Origin: Hymenobacter translucens
GTDB lineage: Bacteria > Bacteroidota > Bacteroidia > Cytophagales > Hymenobacteraceae
Direction: 5' to 3'
DNA length: 64,000 bases
NCBI RefSeq assembly: GCF_020685205.1
Contig: NZ_JAJERB010000012.1
Coordinates: forward strand, 46,470-110,469
Positions 7,327 through 15,591 of this stretch are shown here, piece by piece (positions within the stretch are counted from its first letter, which is position 1; each line of letters opens with the position of its first letter). Below the pieces are notes generated by a model that ran no database searches, was not told the origin of the DNA, and saw only the letters and a list, made by a program, of their open reading frames with translations. The translations under genes were made by a program, and so were the position numbers.

Positions 7327-9471
7327 CTAAAGCATGGGCTCATTGTCCGGCATCTGGCCCGGCTTGAGGGTGTTGACGTACTGCCCGACAATGCCGGCCA
7401 CGTCCTCGCGTATCAAGGCAAAATTGGCCTGAATGACGGCCTGCAGGGCCCCGACCGCCTCGGCTGCGGGCTGGCTCCCGGCCTGCCGCGCCGCCCGGCG
7501 CTGGCTCAGCCAGTCCCGGCTGGGTTCCTCCCCTGCCGCCGCCGCTTCCAGCACCGGCGCCGGCCCGCCCTCGAACGTCGCCAAGGGGTGCAGCGGGTAA
7601 TTGCCCGGCGTGGCCTGACGTGCCACTTTCCCCTGAAAAAAGGGCTGCTCCGTTTCCACGGTCTGCCCGATGAACTCGCCGGTTTCGAGCGTGATGGTAT
7701 CCTGCAGGCGCACTAGGTTGCGCTCCTGCCAGCTCACGCTCTGGTTGCTGCTGCTGCCCGCGCCCCGGCTGCCGCCGCTTTGGCTGCGGCCCAGACTGGC
7801 CGACACCATTTCCCGGTCTTCCTTGCCCACGAGCTCGGAAACGAACTTGGCCGTCTCCAGCGAGTTGACCTTGCCGAAAAACTGGTTGTTGAGGTTGCTC
7901 ACCATTACCTGCATCTTCTCCCGGCCGTAGGCGTCAATCATCTGGCTCAAATCCTGGGTCATGTAAATCATGGCCACCTTGTTGCTGCGCGCCGTGGCCG
8001 GTATCACCTCCAGGTTGGGCACGTAGATGGTGGCGGCCTCGTCGAGGAACACGTAGCTCGGATGCTTGTGCTGCTGGTTCATCAGCTTCAGGGCCACGGC
8101 CACGATGCAGCTGATGACCGGCGAGAAGGTTTCCTTGAGTGTGGGGTCGTTGCCCACCACTAGCACCTTGGGGGCTTTCTTGTCGTTCAGCTCCAGGCTA
8201 AACCCCTCCCCTCTCGCCTCGTCCGGCGTGAGCACCCAGGCAATTTCCGGGGAGTTGATGCGGGTGAGCACAATCTGCAGCGAGGCAATGACGCCGGCCA
8301 CCTGCTTCTCGGCCCGCTGCTTGACGGCCGTGGTGATGGAGCGCACCATGTCCCCGCACTCGGGGTCCGAGTCGAGCATACTCAGCACGTGGGTAAAGTC
8401 CGGGTGCAGGGCCGTGTTTACCACGTGAGGCAGGGTGCAGAACGTGGGGAAGTTCTTCTTGTAAAACCAGATGATGGCCGTCAGAAAAGCGTTGGCACTG
8501 GTGTCAAAGAAGTCCATCTTTTTGATGCTCTCCGGGTTCAGATTGGCCATGATGGCGCGGGCGTACTCGTTGGCGTACGCCACCACCGGCATCTTATCGG
8601 CCCGCAGCGGGTTCACTCGCTCGCTGCGTTCCAGGTCTTTAAAGTTGATGATGTGCAGCTGCACTTGAGCGGGCTGCTTCCCGGCTGCCCGGGCTTTGGC
8701 GTCGGCCAGCACAAAAGCTTTCTGCGCGGCTTCGGCCAGCACTGGAAATTTAAAGTCGTAGATGAGGCCGGCAAAGCCCTTCTCGGTGAATTGCTCAATC
8801 AAAGGCTCGCCGATGGAATACGACTTACCTGCCCCGGCGCCGCCCAGCACCAGCGTGCCCCGAAACGGGTTGGGAATGTTAATCCAGCCCCCGTCGGTTG
8901 TGGCCAAACTAAAGCCGTGCTCCGACTGCTGCTGCTGGCGCTCGGTGCGCAGCCCAAACCGCTCGGTCTTGTGCAGGGCCCGCACCACACCCGCAACCAG
9001 GCCCGCGCCTAGTACCAGCCCGGCGGCCGTGGGGTAGAGCCAGGCAATGACGCCCGCCGAAAACGGGGCCAGGGCCAGCAGTAGCGCCCCGCTGAGTGAG
9101 CCCACCCCCGCGGCCCCCAGCTGCACGCGCCGCAGCTGCAGCTGCGTGGGCTGCCAGCGCCGCTGCCCGGGACGGGCAGGGGGCATTTTCATAAGTACGG
9201 CCAGCAGCCCCCCTCCTACCAGTACTGCACCGCGAATCAGTAGGCCGTAGCGCTGGTAAAAGCTTCCCAGACCGGCCAGCAGCCGGGTGGTAATCGAAGC
9301 GCCCAAGCCCGCTTTCGGGCCCGGTGAAGGCGCGGCCCCCGCCATCAGGTCCGGGTGGGTCAGCAAGTAGTACTCGCCGCCGGCCAGCACTATCAGAAGA
9401 AAAGTCAAGGCGACGTAGAAACCGGTCAGGCGGTGGTTGCCCGGCTGCCGGGGGGCGCTCATCATGCTCAT
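7327..9471 (-). CDS. traG: Type IV coupling protein, VirD4/TraG (MobC) type
   Basis: 714 residues. Several hydrophobic segments lie in the first ~165 residues. A Walker A motif GGAGAGKS follows at 210-217, and a Walker B-like strand YVFLDEAATI comes later with the TraD/TraG motif block around it. These proteins are hexameric ATPases at the inner membrane that pass the relaxase-DNA complex to the secretion channel. The four-helix N-terminus is longer than the usual two helices and resembles Bacteroidetes MobC/TraG proteins. It follows the relaxase gene by 34 bp on the same strand and probably serves the T4SS encoded at 19-29 kb. Confidence 0.92.
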   Translation of the reverse strand: MSMMSAPRQPGNHRLTGFYVALTFLLIVLAGGEYYLLTHPDLMAGAAPSPGPKAGLGASITTRLLAGLGSFYQRYGLLIRGAVLVGGGLLAVLMKMPPARPGQRRWQPTQLQLRRVQLGAAGVGSLSGALLLALAPFSAGVIAWLYPTAAGLVLGAGLVAGVVRALHKTERFGLRTERQQQQSEHGFSLATTDGGWINIPNPFRGTLVLGGAGAGKSYSIGEPLIEQFTEKGFAGLIYDFKFPVLAEAAQKAFVLADAKARAAGKQPAQVQLHIINFKDLERSERVNPLRADKMPVVAYANEYARAIMANLNPESIKKMDFFDTSANAFLTAIIWFYKKNFPTFCTLPHVVNTALHPDFTHVLSMLDSDPECGDMVRSITTAVKQRAEKQVAGVIASLQIVLTRINSPEIAWVLTPDEARGEGFSLELNDKKAPKVLVVGNDPTLKETFSPVISCIVAVALKLMNQQHKHPSYVFLDEAATIYVPNLEVIPATARSNKVAMIYMTQDLSQMIDAYGREKMQVMVSNLNNQFFGKVNSLETAKFVSELVGKEDREMVSASLGRSQSGGSRGAGSSSNQSVSWQERNLVRLQDTITLETGEFIGQTVETEQPFFQGKVARQATPGNYPLHPLATFEGGPAPVLEAAAAGEEPSRDWLSQRRAARQAGSQPAAEAVGALQAVIQANFALIREDVAGIVGQYVNTLKPGQMPDNEPML

Positions 9472-9505
9472 GCAGAGTTTAGCTAAAGGGTGCTATTTGA
9501 TTAAA

Positions 9506-10531
9506 TCACAGCTCGGCTTCCCACTGTCCGCGCCGACGCGGCTCGCCAATGTCTTCGGTTATCACGTGCTCGGGGCCTCTGTTGGTGCGCAAAACCTGGT
9601 GCAGGCTATGCAAGGCCTGCCGCACCTGGTGCCCAGTACCGGAGCGGGCCGGCTCCTCGCGCCCCGTGGCCAGCAGGTGGTAGGCGTTGTCCAGCGGCTG
9701 CCCCTGCCGGGCCCGGCCTTCCAGTCGTCGCAGCCGGTCGTAGAAAATGGGGTCGTAGCCCCGGGCCTGCGCGATGCGCTGCACCCGCTCCGCCTCCAGG
9801 CGCTGGCTCGGGTCCGCCTGCCGGTTTAATTGCCCGACGCGCTCCGCAATCAGCGCGTTGCGTTTCGGGTTGGGCGCGGAAACGGTGGGGGCCTGCTTTC
9901 GTTTTGGAGCCGGACCCTGGTACTGAAACTGCCGCTCGAATTGCACCCGGGCCTCGTCCTGCCAGTCGCGCAGACTGAACCGGCTCACGCGCCCGCCGGG
10001 GTTGAGCGTGACGCGCTGCTTCCGGTCCCGGGCGGAGACCACCACGTGGATATGCGCCTGCAGACCGGGGCGCGCCTGGCCCGCTCGGGCATCCCCTTCC
10101 CTCACGGCCGGGTCGGTGCCGCGGTGGGTGCGCTCCTGATGAATGATGGCGCCCCACACCAAGTCATCCTTCCCCACCGCCCCGCCGTCTTTCAGACGAA
10201 AGCCCGCCGCATAAGCCGCCATCACCTCCCGGGTGTAGGCGCGCAGCTTCGCCTCATCACCGCCTCCGATGTGGGCCAGCTCTTCCGGGCTGGGACTAAG
10301 AACCAGGGAGTAGAACTTGGCCTCGTTGGCCCGTAGCCCCTTCACGTTATTATCGAGCGCCGCCAGTACGGATTCCCGGTCCAGCGCCTCCCGCTGCCCG
10401 TCAAAGAAGTGTGCTTCCTGGCCGTTTTGTCGGGCCTCGTGGGTCAGGTAATTCAATGCCTGCGCCGCACTGCCCTGATTATTATAGGCTTTCTTGCCGT
10501 TGGCTTTGGGGTTAATTAGCTTGGCGTGCAT
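9506..10531 (-). CDS. mobB: Relaxase (MobB/DUF5712-like)
   Basis: 341 residues. The HUH-type metal site is visible as QAHIHVVVSARDR (His160, His162), preceded by HQERTHRG (His131, His136). Tyr15 and Tyr28 in the N-terminal helices are candidate nicking tyrosines. The block AKFYSLVLSPSPEELAHI is characteristic of the Bacteroidetes DUF5712/MobB relaxases. It should nick oriT and pilot the DNA strand. The gene lies 4 bp downstream of the accessory protein gene, and the candidate oriT lies just upstream of that gene. Confidence 0.88.
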   Translation of the reverse strand: MHAKLINPKANGKKAYNNQGSAAQALNYLTHEARQNGQEAHFFDGQREALDRESVLAALDNNVKGLRANEAKFYSLVLSPSPEELAHIGGGDEAKLRAYTREVMAAYAAGFRLKDGGAVGKDDLVWGAIIHQERTHRGTDPAVREGDARAGQARPGLQAHIHVVVSARDRKQRVTLNPGGRVSRFSLRDWQDEARVQFERQFQYQGPAPKRKQAPTVSAPNPKRNALIAERVGQLNRQADPSQRLEAERVQRIAQARGYDPIFYDRLRRLEGRARQGQPLDNAYHLLATGREEPARSGTGHQVRQALHSLHQVLRTNRGPEHVITEDIGEPRRRGQWEAEL

Positions 10532-10535
10532 GGCT

Positions 10536-11024
10536 TTATTTCCCGTTACCAGGCTGTTTATTCAGCGACTTTATGTTCAGAGCCGCTACGCCGGCGGCGG
10601 TGGCTTCTGAGATACGCTCCTGATTTTTGCGCTGAATTTTATGCAGAGCCTCCCCTCCTTCCGGGGCCAATAAATTCTCTACGACTCGCAGCGTTTGCTC
10701 CTGCACGGCCTGCTGTCGCAGCTGGGAACGCACCATTTCCAGCAGCAAGCCCCGCTCCTGCTCCTGCAGGTAGGAGAATACCCGGTCGCCCAGCCGCTTC
10801 ACTTCCGCCATGATGAGCTGTCCTTCCCGGGCCTGGGCTTCCACCGGGTTCAAGCTCCTCTCCGCGAAGTAGCGGATGGCCGCGTCGGCGTATTCTGTGC
10901 GGGTAAGGCCCAACCGGGCCGACTCCGCTCCCACCAGTCGGTGCGCCGGGCCGCTGACCGTAAGGTGCTTCACGGCCGGGCCCGTGCCTGCCGGGGACAA
11001 CGATGATGGTTTTTGGTCCTGCAT
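10536..11024 (-). CDS. mobA: BtgA/MobA-like mobilisation accessory protein
   Basis: 162 residues from the ATG at 11024; a TTG two codons earlier is less likely. The N-terminal third (KHLTVSGPAHRLVGAESARLGLTRTEYADAAIRYF) has the strand-helix-helix pattern of a ribbon-helix-helix DNA-binding domain. The rest is a long Gln/Glu-rich coiled-coil-like helix. Such proteins bind oriT and help the relaxase. It is immediately upstream of the relaxase and beside the candidate oriT. Confidence 0.75.
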   Translation of the reverse strand: MQDQKPSSLSPAGTGPAVKHLTVSGPAHRLVGAESARLGLTRTEYADAAIRYFAERSLNPVEAQAREGQLIMAEVKRLGDRVFSYLQEQERGLLLEMVRSQLRQQAVQEQTLRVVENLLAPEGGEALHKIQRKNQERISEATAAGVAALNIKSLNKQPGNGK

Positions 11025-11103
11025 AGCCAATTTTTAACTGCTAGCTGCTGTCTGTTAATGCTTTAGAGTTTCATTTTACACTTTATCAACTCTGTTGATA
11101 AAT

Positions 11104-11163
11104 AACTACCCTTTAATCAGCGCGTTAGCGCAATTAAAGGGTAGTCTTCTTGCTAACTACCCT
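11104..11163. repeat. Hairpin with AACTACCCT repeats, candidate oriT
   Basis: A 13-bp perfect inverted repeat ACTACCCTTTAAT (11105-11117) / ATTAAAGGGTAGT (11133-11145) encloses a second perfect hairpin GCGC-GTTA-GCGC (11120-11131). AACTACCCT recurs directly at 11155-11163. Nested inverted repeats immediately upstream of a mobA-mobB pair are typical of transfer origins. A terminator for an unseen transcript is the alternative. Confidence 0.5.
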
Positions 11164-11370
11164 GCTACCATTTCTATTGACATTTGCGAGACTAGGGGCT
11201 AGCTGACTAAGTCGGGTGCGGATATCGCTTCCTCCCCCCGTAGCCCGTGGTGTTGCTGCTTTGGGTTGGAGCATGCTGTTCTGCTGGTGAGAGGTTAAGT
11301 CTGCTGCTTATTCGGAATGCCCTGCCGTACCGGCAATGCCCAGTCGGAAGGTGATGACATCTTTTTATTA

Positions 11371-11612
11371 TTTCCTAGGAAACAAGGAATTTAGAAACTC
11401 TAACTGCATCCCTGCCGCTTTACGGCCCGTATTCGGGTTTGTTTCTTAGGATTTTAGGAAATAAGTTTCTTAAGAGCTTTTGATAAATGTTTACTGAGAA
11501 GTTTGTAAACAATGATTTTTGTTTCCTTTGTTTTATGTTTTCTAAGAAATAAGTAATCCAAGAAGTCAAGCATCTTATTTTCTCGTAATATGATTGCTTA
11601 TTTTCTAGGAAA
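11371..11612. repeat. Iterated TTTCyTAGGAAA palindromes upstream of parA
   Basis: Four related sites: TTTCCTAGGAAA (11371-11382, perfect palindrome), TTTCTTAGGATTTTAGGAAA (11442-11461), TTTCTAAGAAA (11539-11549) and TTTCTAGGAAA (11602-11612). Most are followed by AYAAG or ACAA. Repeated palindromes directly before a parA gene suggest parS/parC sites, a ParA-partner operator, or origin iterons. Confidence 0.55.
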
Positions 11613-11717
11613 CAAAAAAAACAAGTTTACAAGTAAGTTTGAAAACTGAGAAATAAGCTGCTTATTTTGCAACCAGCCAATGCCCGTTGCGGCTTTACCC
11701 GTTAGTTCCCTCGTTCT

Positions 11718-12446
11718 ATGAAAATCATCTGCGTTGCCAACCAGAAGGGTGGCATTGGTAAGAGTACGCTCATCACCGTACTGGCCGGCGCACTCTCGGC
11801 CGACTATGGCTACCGCGTGTTGGTAGTCGATGCCGACTCCCAGCAAACCCTGGCCGGGGTGCGCCTGACCAACGACCAGCCCAGCGTGGAGCAGGAGCGA
11901 CTCGCCGGCACGCTCGCGGAGCCCGCATTTCCCTACGCGCTGGAATCCGTGGGCATGGGCCAGGTGTACGACCGGCTCGACGAGGTGGGCGACGACTACG
12001 ACGTGGTATTCATCGATGTGCCGGGCCGCTCGGATGATACGGCCATGATTGACGTGCTCAGCGGCGCCAACGTGGTGCTCGTGCCCGTGGGGGCCTCGGA
12101 CGCCGAGCGCCTGGCCACGATTTCCTTTATGCAGCTGCTGCAGGAGATTTCCCGGCTCTCGCGGGAGCAGGGGCTGGACTTCCAATTCTTCGGCGTGCAC
12201 TCGCACCGCACCAACCTGAAAGAGGAAAAGGACATGGACGAATTCACCGACGCCTTGGGCTTGCCGCGCCTGCAGGCCTCGCTGCGCCAGCTCGGCTGTT
12301 ACAAGCGCCTCTCAACCCGCTACAGCTACCTCAACCCGGCCTACCGGCGGGCGGTGGGGGCCGATGCTGCCGTGGAAACGGAAGTGCGCGCCCTGTGCGA
12401 CGAACTGATTGCCCGCGCTGGGCTCACCTCTGAACTCGTATCGTAA
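11718..12446 (+). CDS. parA: ParA family partition ATPase
   Basis: 242 residues with the deviant Walker A motif KGGIGKST starting at Lys10, followed by LVVDADSQQTL and the FIDVPGR Walker B block. This is the small, N-terminal-helix-free ParA class, which depends on a separately encoded DNA-binding partner. ParA moves replicons over the nucleoid and so argues for a plasmid, although integrative elements also carry it. Its stop overlaps the next ATG (TAATG), so the two are translationally coupled. Repeated palindromes lie just upstream. Confidence 0.92.
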   Translation: MKIICVANQKGGIGKSTLITVLAGALSADYGYRVLVVDADSQQTLAGVRLTNDQPSVEQERLAGTLAEPAFPYALESVGMGQVYDRLDEVGDDYDVVFIDVPGRSDDTAMIDVLSGANVVLVPVGASDAERLATISFMQLLQEISRLSREQGLDFQFFGVHSHRTNLKEEKDMDEFTDALGLPRLQASLRQLGCYKRLSTRYSYLNPAYRRAVGADAAVETEVRALCDELIARAGLTSELVS

Positions 12447-12979
12447 TGGCCAAGATTCAACGCCTGAAAATCTCCACGGACGAGAAAATGTCCATGCTGC
12501 GCGGACAGCCCGGCCACATGCCGGCAGCCCCAGCCGCCACGGAGCCAGCGGCCGCAGCGCCCGTTGCACCACCAGCACCAGCACCAGCACCAGTACCAGC
12601 ACCAGTACCAGCACCAGTACCAGCACCAGTACCAGCACCGGTGGCCGCTCCGCCAGTAACGAAAGCTCCGGCAGCAGCGGCAGCAGCACCAGCGCCAGCC
12701 GCTCAGCCCGTAACCAAGCCGCAGCAGGCCGCTGTAGCGCCGGAAGCCCGCAAGGGGAGGGGGCGCCCCCCCAAGGTACAAGCACCAGCTCAGGCGGAAA
12801 GTGGGGCTGTGGGGCTGCAGCCTTCCTTAATTCGCCTGGAGGGGGAAACCCAGCGGGCCGCCCTGGCTTACATCCACGAGGAGCTTATGCACCACAGCCG
12901 GCGGGTGTACTTAAAAGAGTTGGTCGACGAAGCGGTTAACTACTACCTCCAGCACGGCCCGCCCGCTAAAGGGAAGTAG
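12446..12979 (+). CDS. ParA partner: AT-hook plus helical C-terminal domain
   Basis: 177 residues in four parts. A short basic start (MAKIQRLKIS) is followed by a Pro/Ala/Val linker with PAPV repeats, an AT-hook-like RKGRGRPPK around residue 105, and a folded C-terminal ~60 residues (QRAALAYIHEELMHHSRRVYLKE, quoted in part, then VDEAVNYYLQHG). The C-terminus resembles ribbon-helix-helix partners such as those encoded beside Bacteroidetes parA. Coupled translation with ParA supports a ParB/ParG-like role. The linker repeat is built from a 12-bp DNA repeat and should vary between strains. Confidence 0.65.
   Translation: MAKIQRLKISTDEKMSMLRGQPGHMPAAPAATEPAAAAPVAPPAPAPAPVPAPVPAPVPAPVPAPVAAPPVTKAPAAAAAAPAPAAQPVTKPQQAAVAPEARKGRGRPPKVQAPAQAESGAVGLQPSLIRLEGETQRAALAYIHEELMHHSRRVYLKELVDEAVNYYLQHGPPAKGK
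12571..12640 (+). repeat. In-frame 12-bp tandem repeat (PAPV units)
   Basis: About six near-identical copies of CCAGTACCAGCA encode Pro-Ala-Pro-Val in the ParA-partner gene. The unit is a multiple of three, so copy-number change would alter linker length without breaking the frame. Confidence 0.85.
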
Positions 12980-13262
12980 AGGGAGTTCCAGCCGGCGAGC
13001 TAACCCCGGACTGCACCTCAGCCAGGACCACGGCGATTATGTCCTGCACGGGCTCGTTGAGCAAATCCGCAACCCGCAGCAGCTCGGCGATGGTGAGCGT
13101 GGACGGGTCGGCCTCGCGCTGCTTGATGGTGCGGTAAGTCATGCGCAGGTGCTCCATCAGCTCGCGCTCGGTGAAGCTGAAGCGGCCGTGGCGCAGCAGG
13201 TCGGTAAACCGCCGGGCCGGCGCGGTGGCAACGCGGGGCGGTAGGGGAGGGGGGGTAGGCAT
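12966..13262 (-). CDS. Small helix-turn-helix protein
   Basis: 98 residues: a Pro-rich start, then RFTDLLRHGRFSFTERELMEHL, TYRTIKQREADPSTLTIAELLRVADLLN. The second block has the spacing of an XRE-type helix-turn-helix. The last 14 bases overlap the convergent ParA-partner gene. It may regulate the parA unit or the ArdC unit behind it; no evidence decides between them. Confidence 0.55.
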   Translation of the reverse strand: MPTPPPLPPRVATAPARRFTDLLRHGRFSFTERELMEHLRMTYRTIKQREADPSTLTIAELLRVADLLNEPVQDIIAVVLAEVQSGVSSPAGTPSTSL

Positions 13263-13364
13263 AAAAAACGTTAAGGAAGCAAGCCGGCAGACCGGGGACG
13301 GTGGAACGGTACCCCACTGCCCCCGGTCCCGCCGATGAAAGAAGATGTAAGCGACGGCTAAGGG

Positions 13365-14666
13365 TCAGCACTCGTCCAACGGATAGGGGCGCGGGTTCTG
13401 GCGCGCCTCCTCAGCCAGGGTTTGGTCTTCCCACTCGGCCACCCGCTGCATGATGTTGGTCAGCCAGCGGCCCAGCCGGGCGGGGTCGGTTTCGGCCAGG
13501 ATGCGGCCGGTGGCCGTGCGGCGCTGCTCATCGGTAAAGGCGGGATGCTCCAGCAGGCGGGTCAGCTCGATGCGCTGCGTGGCGACCACGACCGTGGTCA
13601 GCGAAGGCAGGGTTTCCTGCCCCAAAATCACCGGTGGCAGCGTGGGCAGCACCGGGCGGGACGGTATGGCCCCGGTTTCCCCGCAGCATGCTGGCTGCGC
13701 ATGCTCAGAGGCCACGACCACAGCCGCAGGGGCGGGGCTGGCGGGGGTCGGCTGCGGGTCGGGCTCGGTATCCTCGGGAGCCGGGCGGCCCAGTATCAGC
13801 TCTGCCGCGCGCTGGGCCCGGCTGGCGGCCTGCACCACCAGCTTTTTATCCCCGCGCAGCTGCTCCAGCCAAAACTGTAGGTAGGCGGCCGTGTTTTCCA
13901 GCGTGGCGCTGGGGTTTAGGCCAGCGTGGCCGCACAGAAAAGCGGCGCCCATTTCCGCCGTCAGCTCCTCGCGGGCGTAGCCGGCGCGGCCACTCGGGCG
14001 CAGGGCTTCGGCCAGGTCGGGACGGTCCAGGCGGCTGGCGTGGCCGGTGGCGTGGGTCAGCTCGTGAAATAGGGTCGAGTAATAGGCCTCGCCACTGATG
14101 AAGGTTTCCGGGCGGGGTACTTGTACAAAGTCAGGACCCGGAGCATAGAAGGCCTGCGTACCGCCGTGCTCAATCCGGGGGCAGGTAGCCCAATTCGTTA
14201 CCAGGGCCTCGGCGGCTGCCAAGGGCTCGTGGTTCCGGTCTTGGGGCTGCTCGGGCAGGACGATTTCCACGCCTTCCACGTCGTCCACGGAAAAGACCGT
14301 GTAGTACTTGATAAATGGCGTTTTCTCTTCCTCGCCGGTTTGCTTGTCGGTGCGGGTGCGAGTCGTGACGTTGTAGTAAATCACGGGCATGCCCTTGGCA
14401 CCCTTGCGGATGTTGCCGCCCAGCTCCTTGGCCTGCCGGAACGTTAGAAAGAACGGCGTGCCGCCGACCAGGTGCAGCAGAAAGGCATTGATGCCGGTGT
14501 AAGCCCGGCCGCTCACGTAGTTGCGGGGCAGACCGTAGGCCGCGTGCCAGGGCTTGCGCCAGGCAATCTGACCGGCTTCGAGGGCCTCAATTACCCGGTC
14601 GGTTACAAGCTGGTACACATCGGGGCGGGCAGTGTTTTGAGCGGCGGGGCGGGCTTGCTTTTTCAT
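13365..14666 (-). CDS. ardC: ArdC-like antirestriction protein with zincin domain
   Basis: 433 residues. The N-terminal domain (DVYQLVTDRVIEALEAG, then WRKPWHAAYGLPRNYVSGR, then YTGINAFLL) is the ArdC single-strand DNA-binding domain. The centre has the metallopeptidase motif HELTHATGH near residue 205 and then the Glu-containing EELTAEMGAAFLC. ArdC proteins protect incoming conjugative DNA from host restriction. About 130 C-terminal residues beyond the usual ArdC length are Pro/Ala-rich and then helical; their role is unknown. Confidence 0.9.
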   Translation of the reverse strand: MKKQARPAAQNTARPDVYQLVTDRVIEALEAGQIAWRKPWHAAYGLPRNYVSGRAYTGINAFLLHLVGGTPFFLTFRQAKELGGNIRKGAKGMPVIYYNVTTRTRTDKQTGEEEKTPFIKYYTVFSVDDVEGVEIVLPEQPQDRNHEPLAAAEALVTNWATCPRIEHGGTQAFYAPGPDFVQVPRPETFISGEAYYSTLFHELTHATGHASRLDRPDLAEALRPSGRAGYAREELTAEMGAAFLCGHAGLNPSATLENTAAYLQFWLEQLRGDKKLVVQAASRAQRAAELILGRPAPEDTEPDPQPTPASPAPAAVVVASEHAQPACCGETGAIPSRPVLPTLPPVILGQETLPSLTTVVVATQRIELTRLLEHPAFTDEQRRTATGRILAETDPARLGRWLTNIMQRVAEWEDQTLAEEARQNPRPYPLDEC

Positions 14667-14909
14667 CGCTGAGTAAGGGCTAAGTGACTGTTTCTAAAAC
14701 CGTTTCCTTACTTATTAAACGCATTTTTAGCGTCATTTGTTGCTTTTTTAACAACAATTATTGATTTATTTGCCCTTCGTAAAACATTTCTCCCCCACTG
14801 CCCCTTGGCGTCTGAACTACCTTGGTTATTGGTCGCATCTGTAACCTAGGGACGGTGGAATGGCGCTTCCCTGAGCGTTTGCATAGGAGACGGTTAGGGT
14901 TTAAAACGA
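14667..14909. other. Intergenic region upstream of ardC
   Basis: About 240 bp, AT-rich near 14690-14790 with T and A runs, which probably holds the ardC promoter on the minus strand. I could not fix a -33/-7 pair with confidence and see no gene. Confidence 0.4.
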
Positions 14910-14941
14910 AAACGCCCGATTGGATAACCAACCGGGCGTTT
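14910..14941 (-). terminator. Intrinsic terminator of the 14961-15221 gene
   Basis: Stem AAACGCCCGATTGG / CCAACCGGGCGTTT with a 4-nt loop and one A/C mismatch, followed by a T run on the minus strand. It lies 20 bp after the stop of the small gene. Confidence 0.8.
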
Positions 14942-14960
14942 CAGCGAGCCGAGCCATGTT

Positions 14961-15221
14961 TTATTGCGCGGGCCCAAATTGCTGCTTGAGAAATTTGAGC
15001 AGGCTTTGGCGGGAAGCCTCCCCAATTTGAATCAGGGGGGCGCCATCGTTAAGGTAAAACAGGATGGGGTTGGCCTTGGTAACGGCCTCGGACCAGGCCT
15101 CGGCCGACAACGTCGGTGGTAGTTGCAGCAGGGGTTGGTATTCGTCCCGGATAAGCTGTAAAATCAGGCCTTTCATGGCCGGGCAGAAGTTGGAAAATGG
15201 CCGGTGACCGGTAGATATCAT
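14961..15221 (-). CDS. Hypothetical small protein
   Basis: 86 residues from the ATG at 15221; an internal ATG at 15176 would give 71 residues (MKGLILQLIRDEYQPLLQL) and is a serious alternative. Mixed helix/strand pattern ending LLKFLKQQFGPAQ, no signal peptide or motif. A terminator follows it, which supports a real gene. Function unknown. Confidence 0.5.
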   Translation of the reverse strand: MISTGHRPFSNFCPAMKGLILQLIRDEYQPLLQLPPTLSAEAWSEAVTKANPILFYLNDGAPLIQIGEASRQSLLKFLKQQFGPAQ

Positions 15222-15591
15222 AATGGAGGGTACTTGCGTGGAAGGGAATGCAAAGAGGGTTCCGGCCTGCCCGCAAAAGCAGGGGCCGGAAAAAAACAGT
15301 CCAGCCCGCCGGCAATAAGCAAGCCGCGGGCAGCCGCATAATTGCGGCGGAACGTTTACCAAGAAGTTGGATTAGCCTCGATGCGGACCCACAAACAGTG
15401 CCGGGCGCTCGGAAATAGGCAGCGGCCGCAAAGCAGCGGGTGCCAGGGTCTGGTCTGCCAGGAGCAGGCCAAACGGAGCATGAATATAAATAGAACCTGT
15501 TTTTGCCAGCATGGTGGGCAGCTTGCTATTCCTGCAAAACTAAAGAATCAGCGCACATTTTCTGGGTCTTTGCCTCAGAAGCAGAATCCGC
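15222..15591. other. Intergenic region without clear gene
   Basis: 370 bp. There is an imperfect hairpin TTCCGGCCTGC...GCAGGGGCCGGAA at about 15259-15293 and an open frame on the + strand that runs antisense into the primase gene and has no coding character. No promoter identified. Confidence 0.4.

Larger units (their letters stand above)
11025..11717. other. Gene-free control region (candidate oriT and centromere/origin)
   Basis: About 690 bp, much more AT-rich than its neighbours, between the divergently transcribed mobA and parA. I see no credible gene. The left part holds a strong hairpin with repeated AACTACCCT, and the right part (11371-11612) holds a series of TTTCyTAGGAAA palindromes. 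The layout suits a transfer origin next to the mob genes and a partition centromere or replication origin next to parA. Confidence 0.6.

Noticed and set aside
12571..12640. Short regular repeat that could be taken for a CRISPR
   Set aside because: Units are 12 bp, contiguous, in frame and without spacers; it is a coding tandem repeat.
15259..15293. GC-rich hairpin as a terminator of the TOPRIM gene
   Set aside because: On the minus strand the T run precedes the stem, so it has the wrong polarity; the stem also has a two-base bulge.
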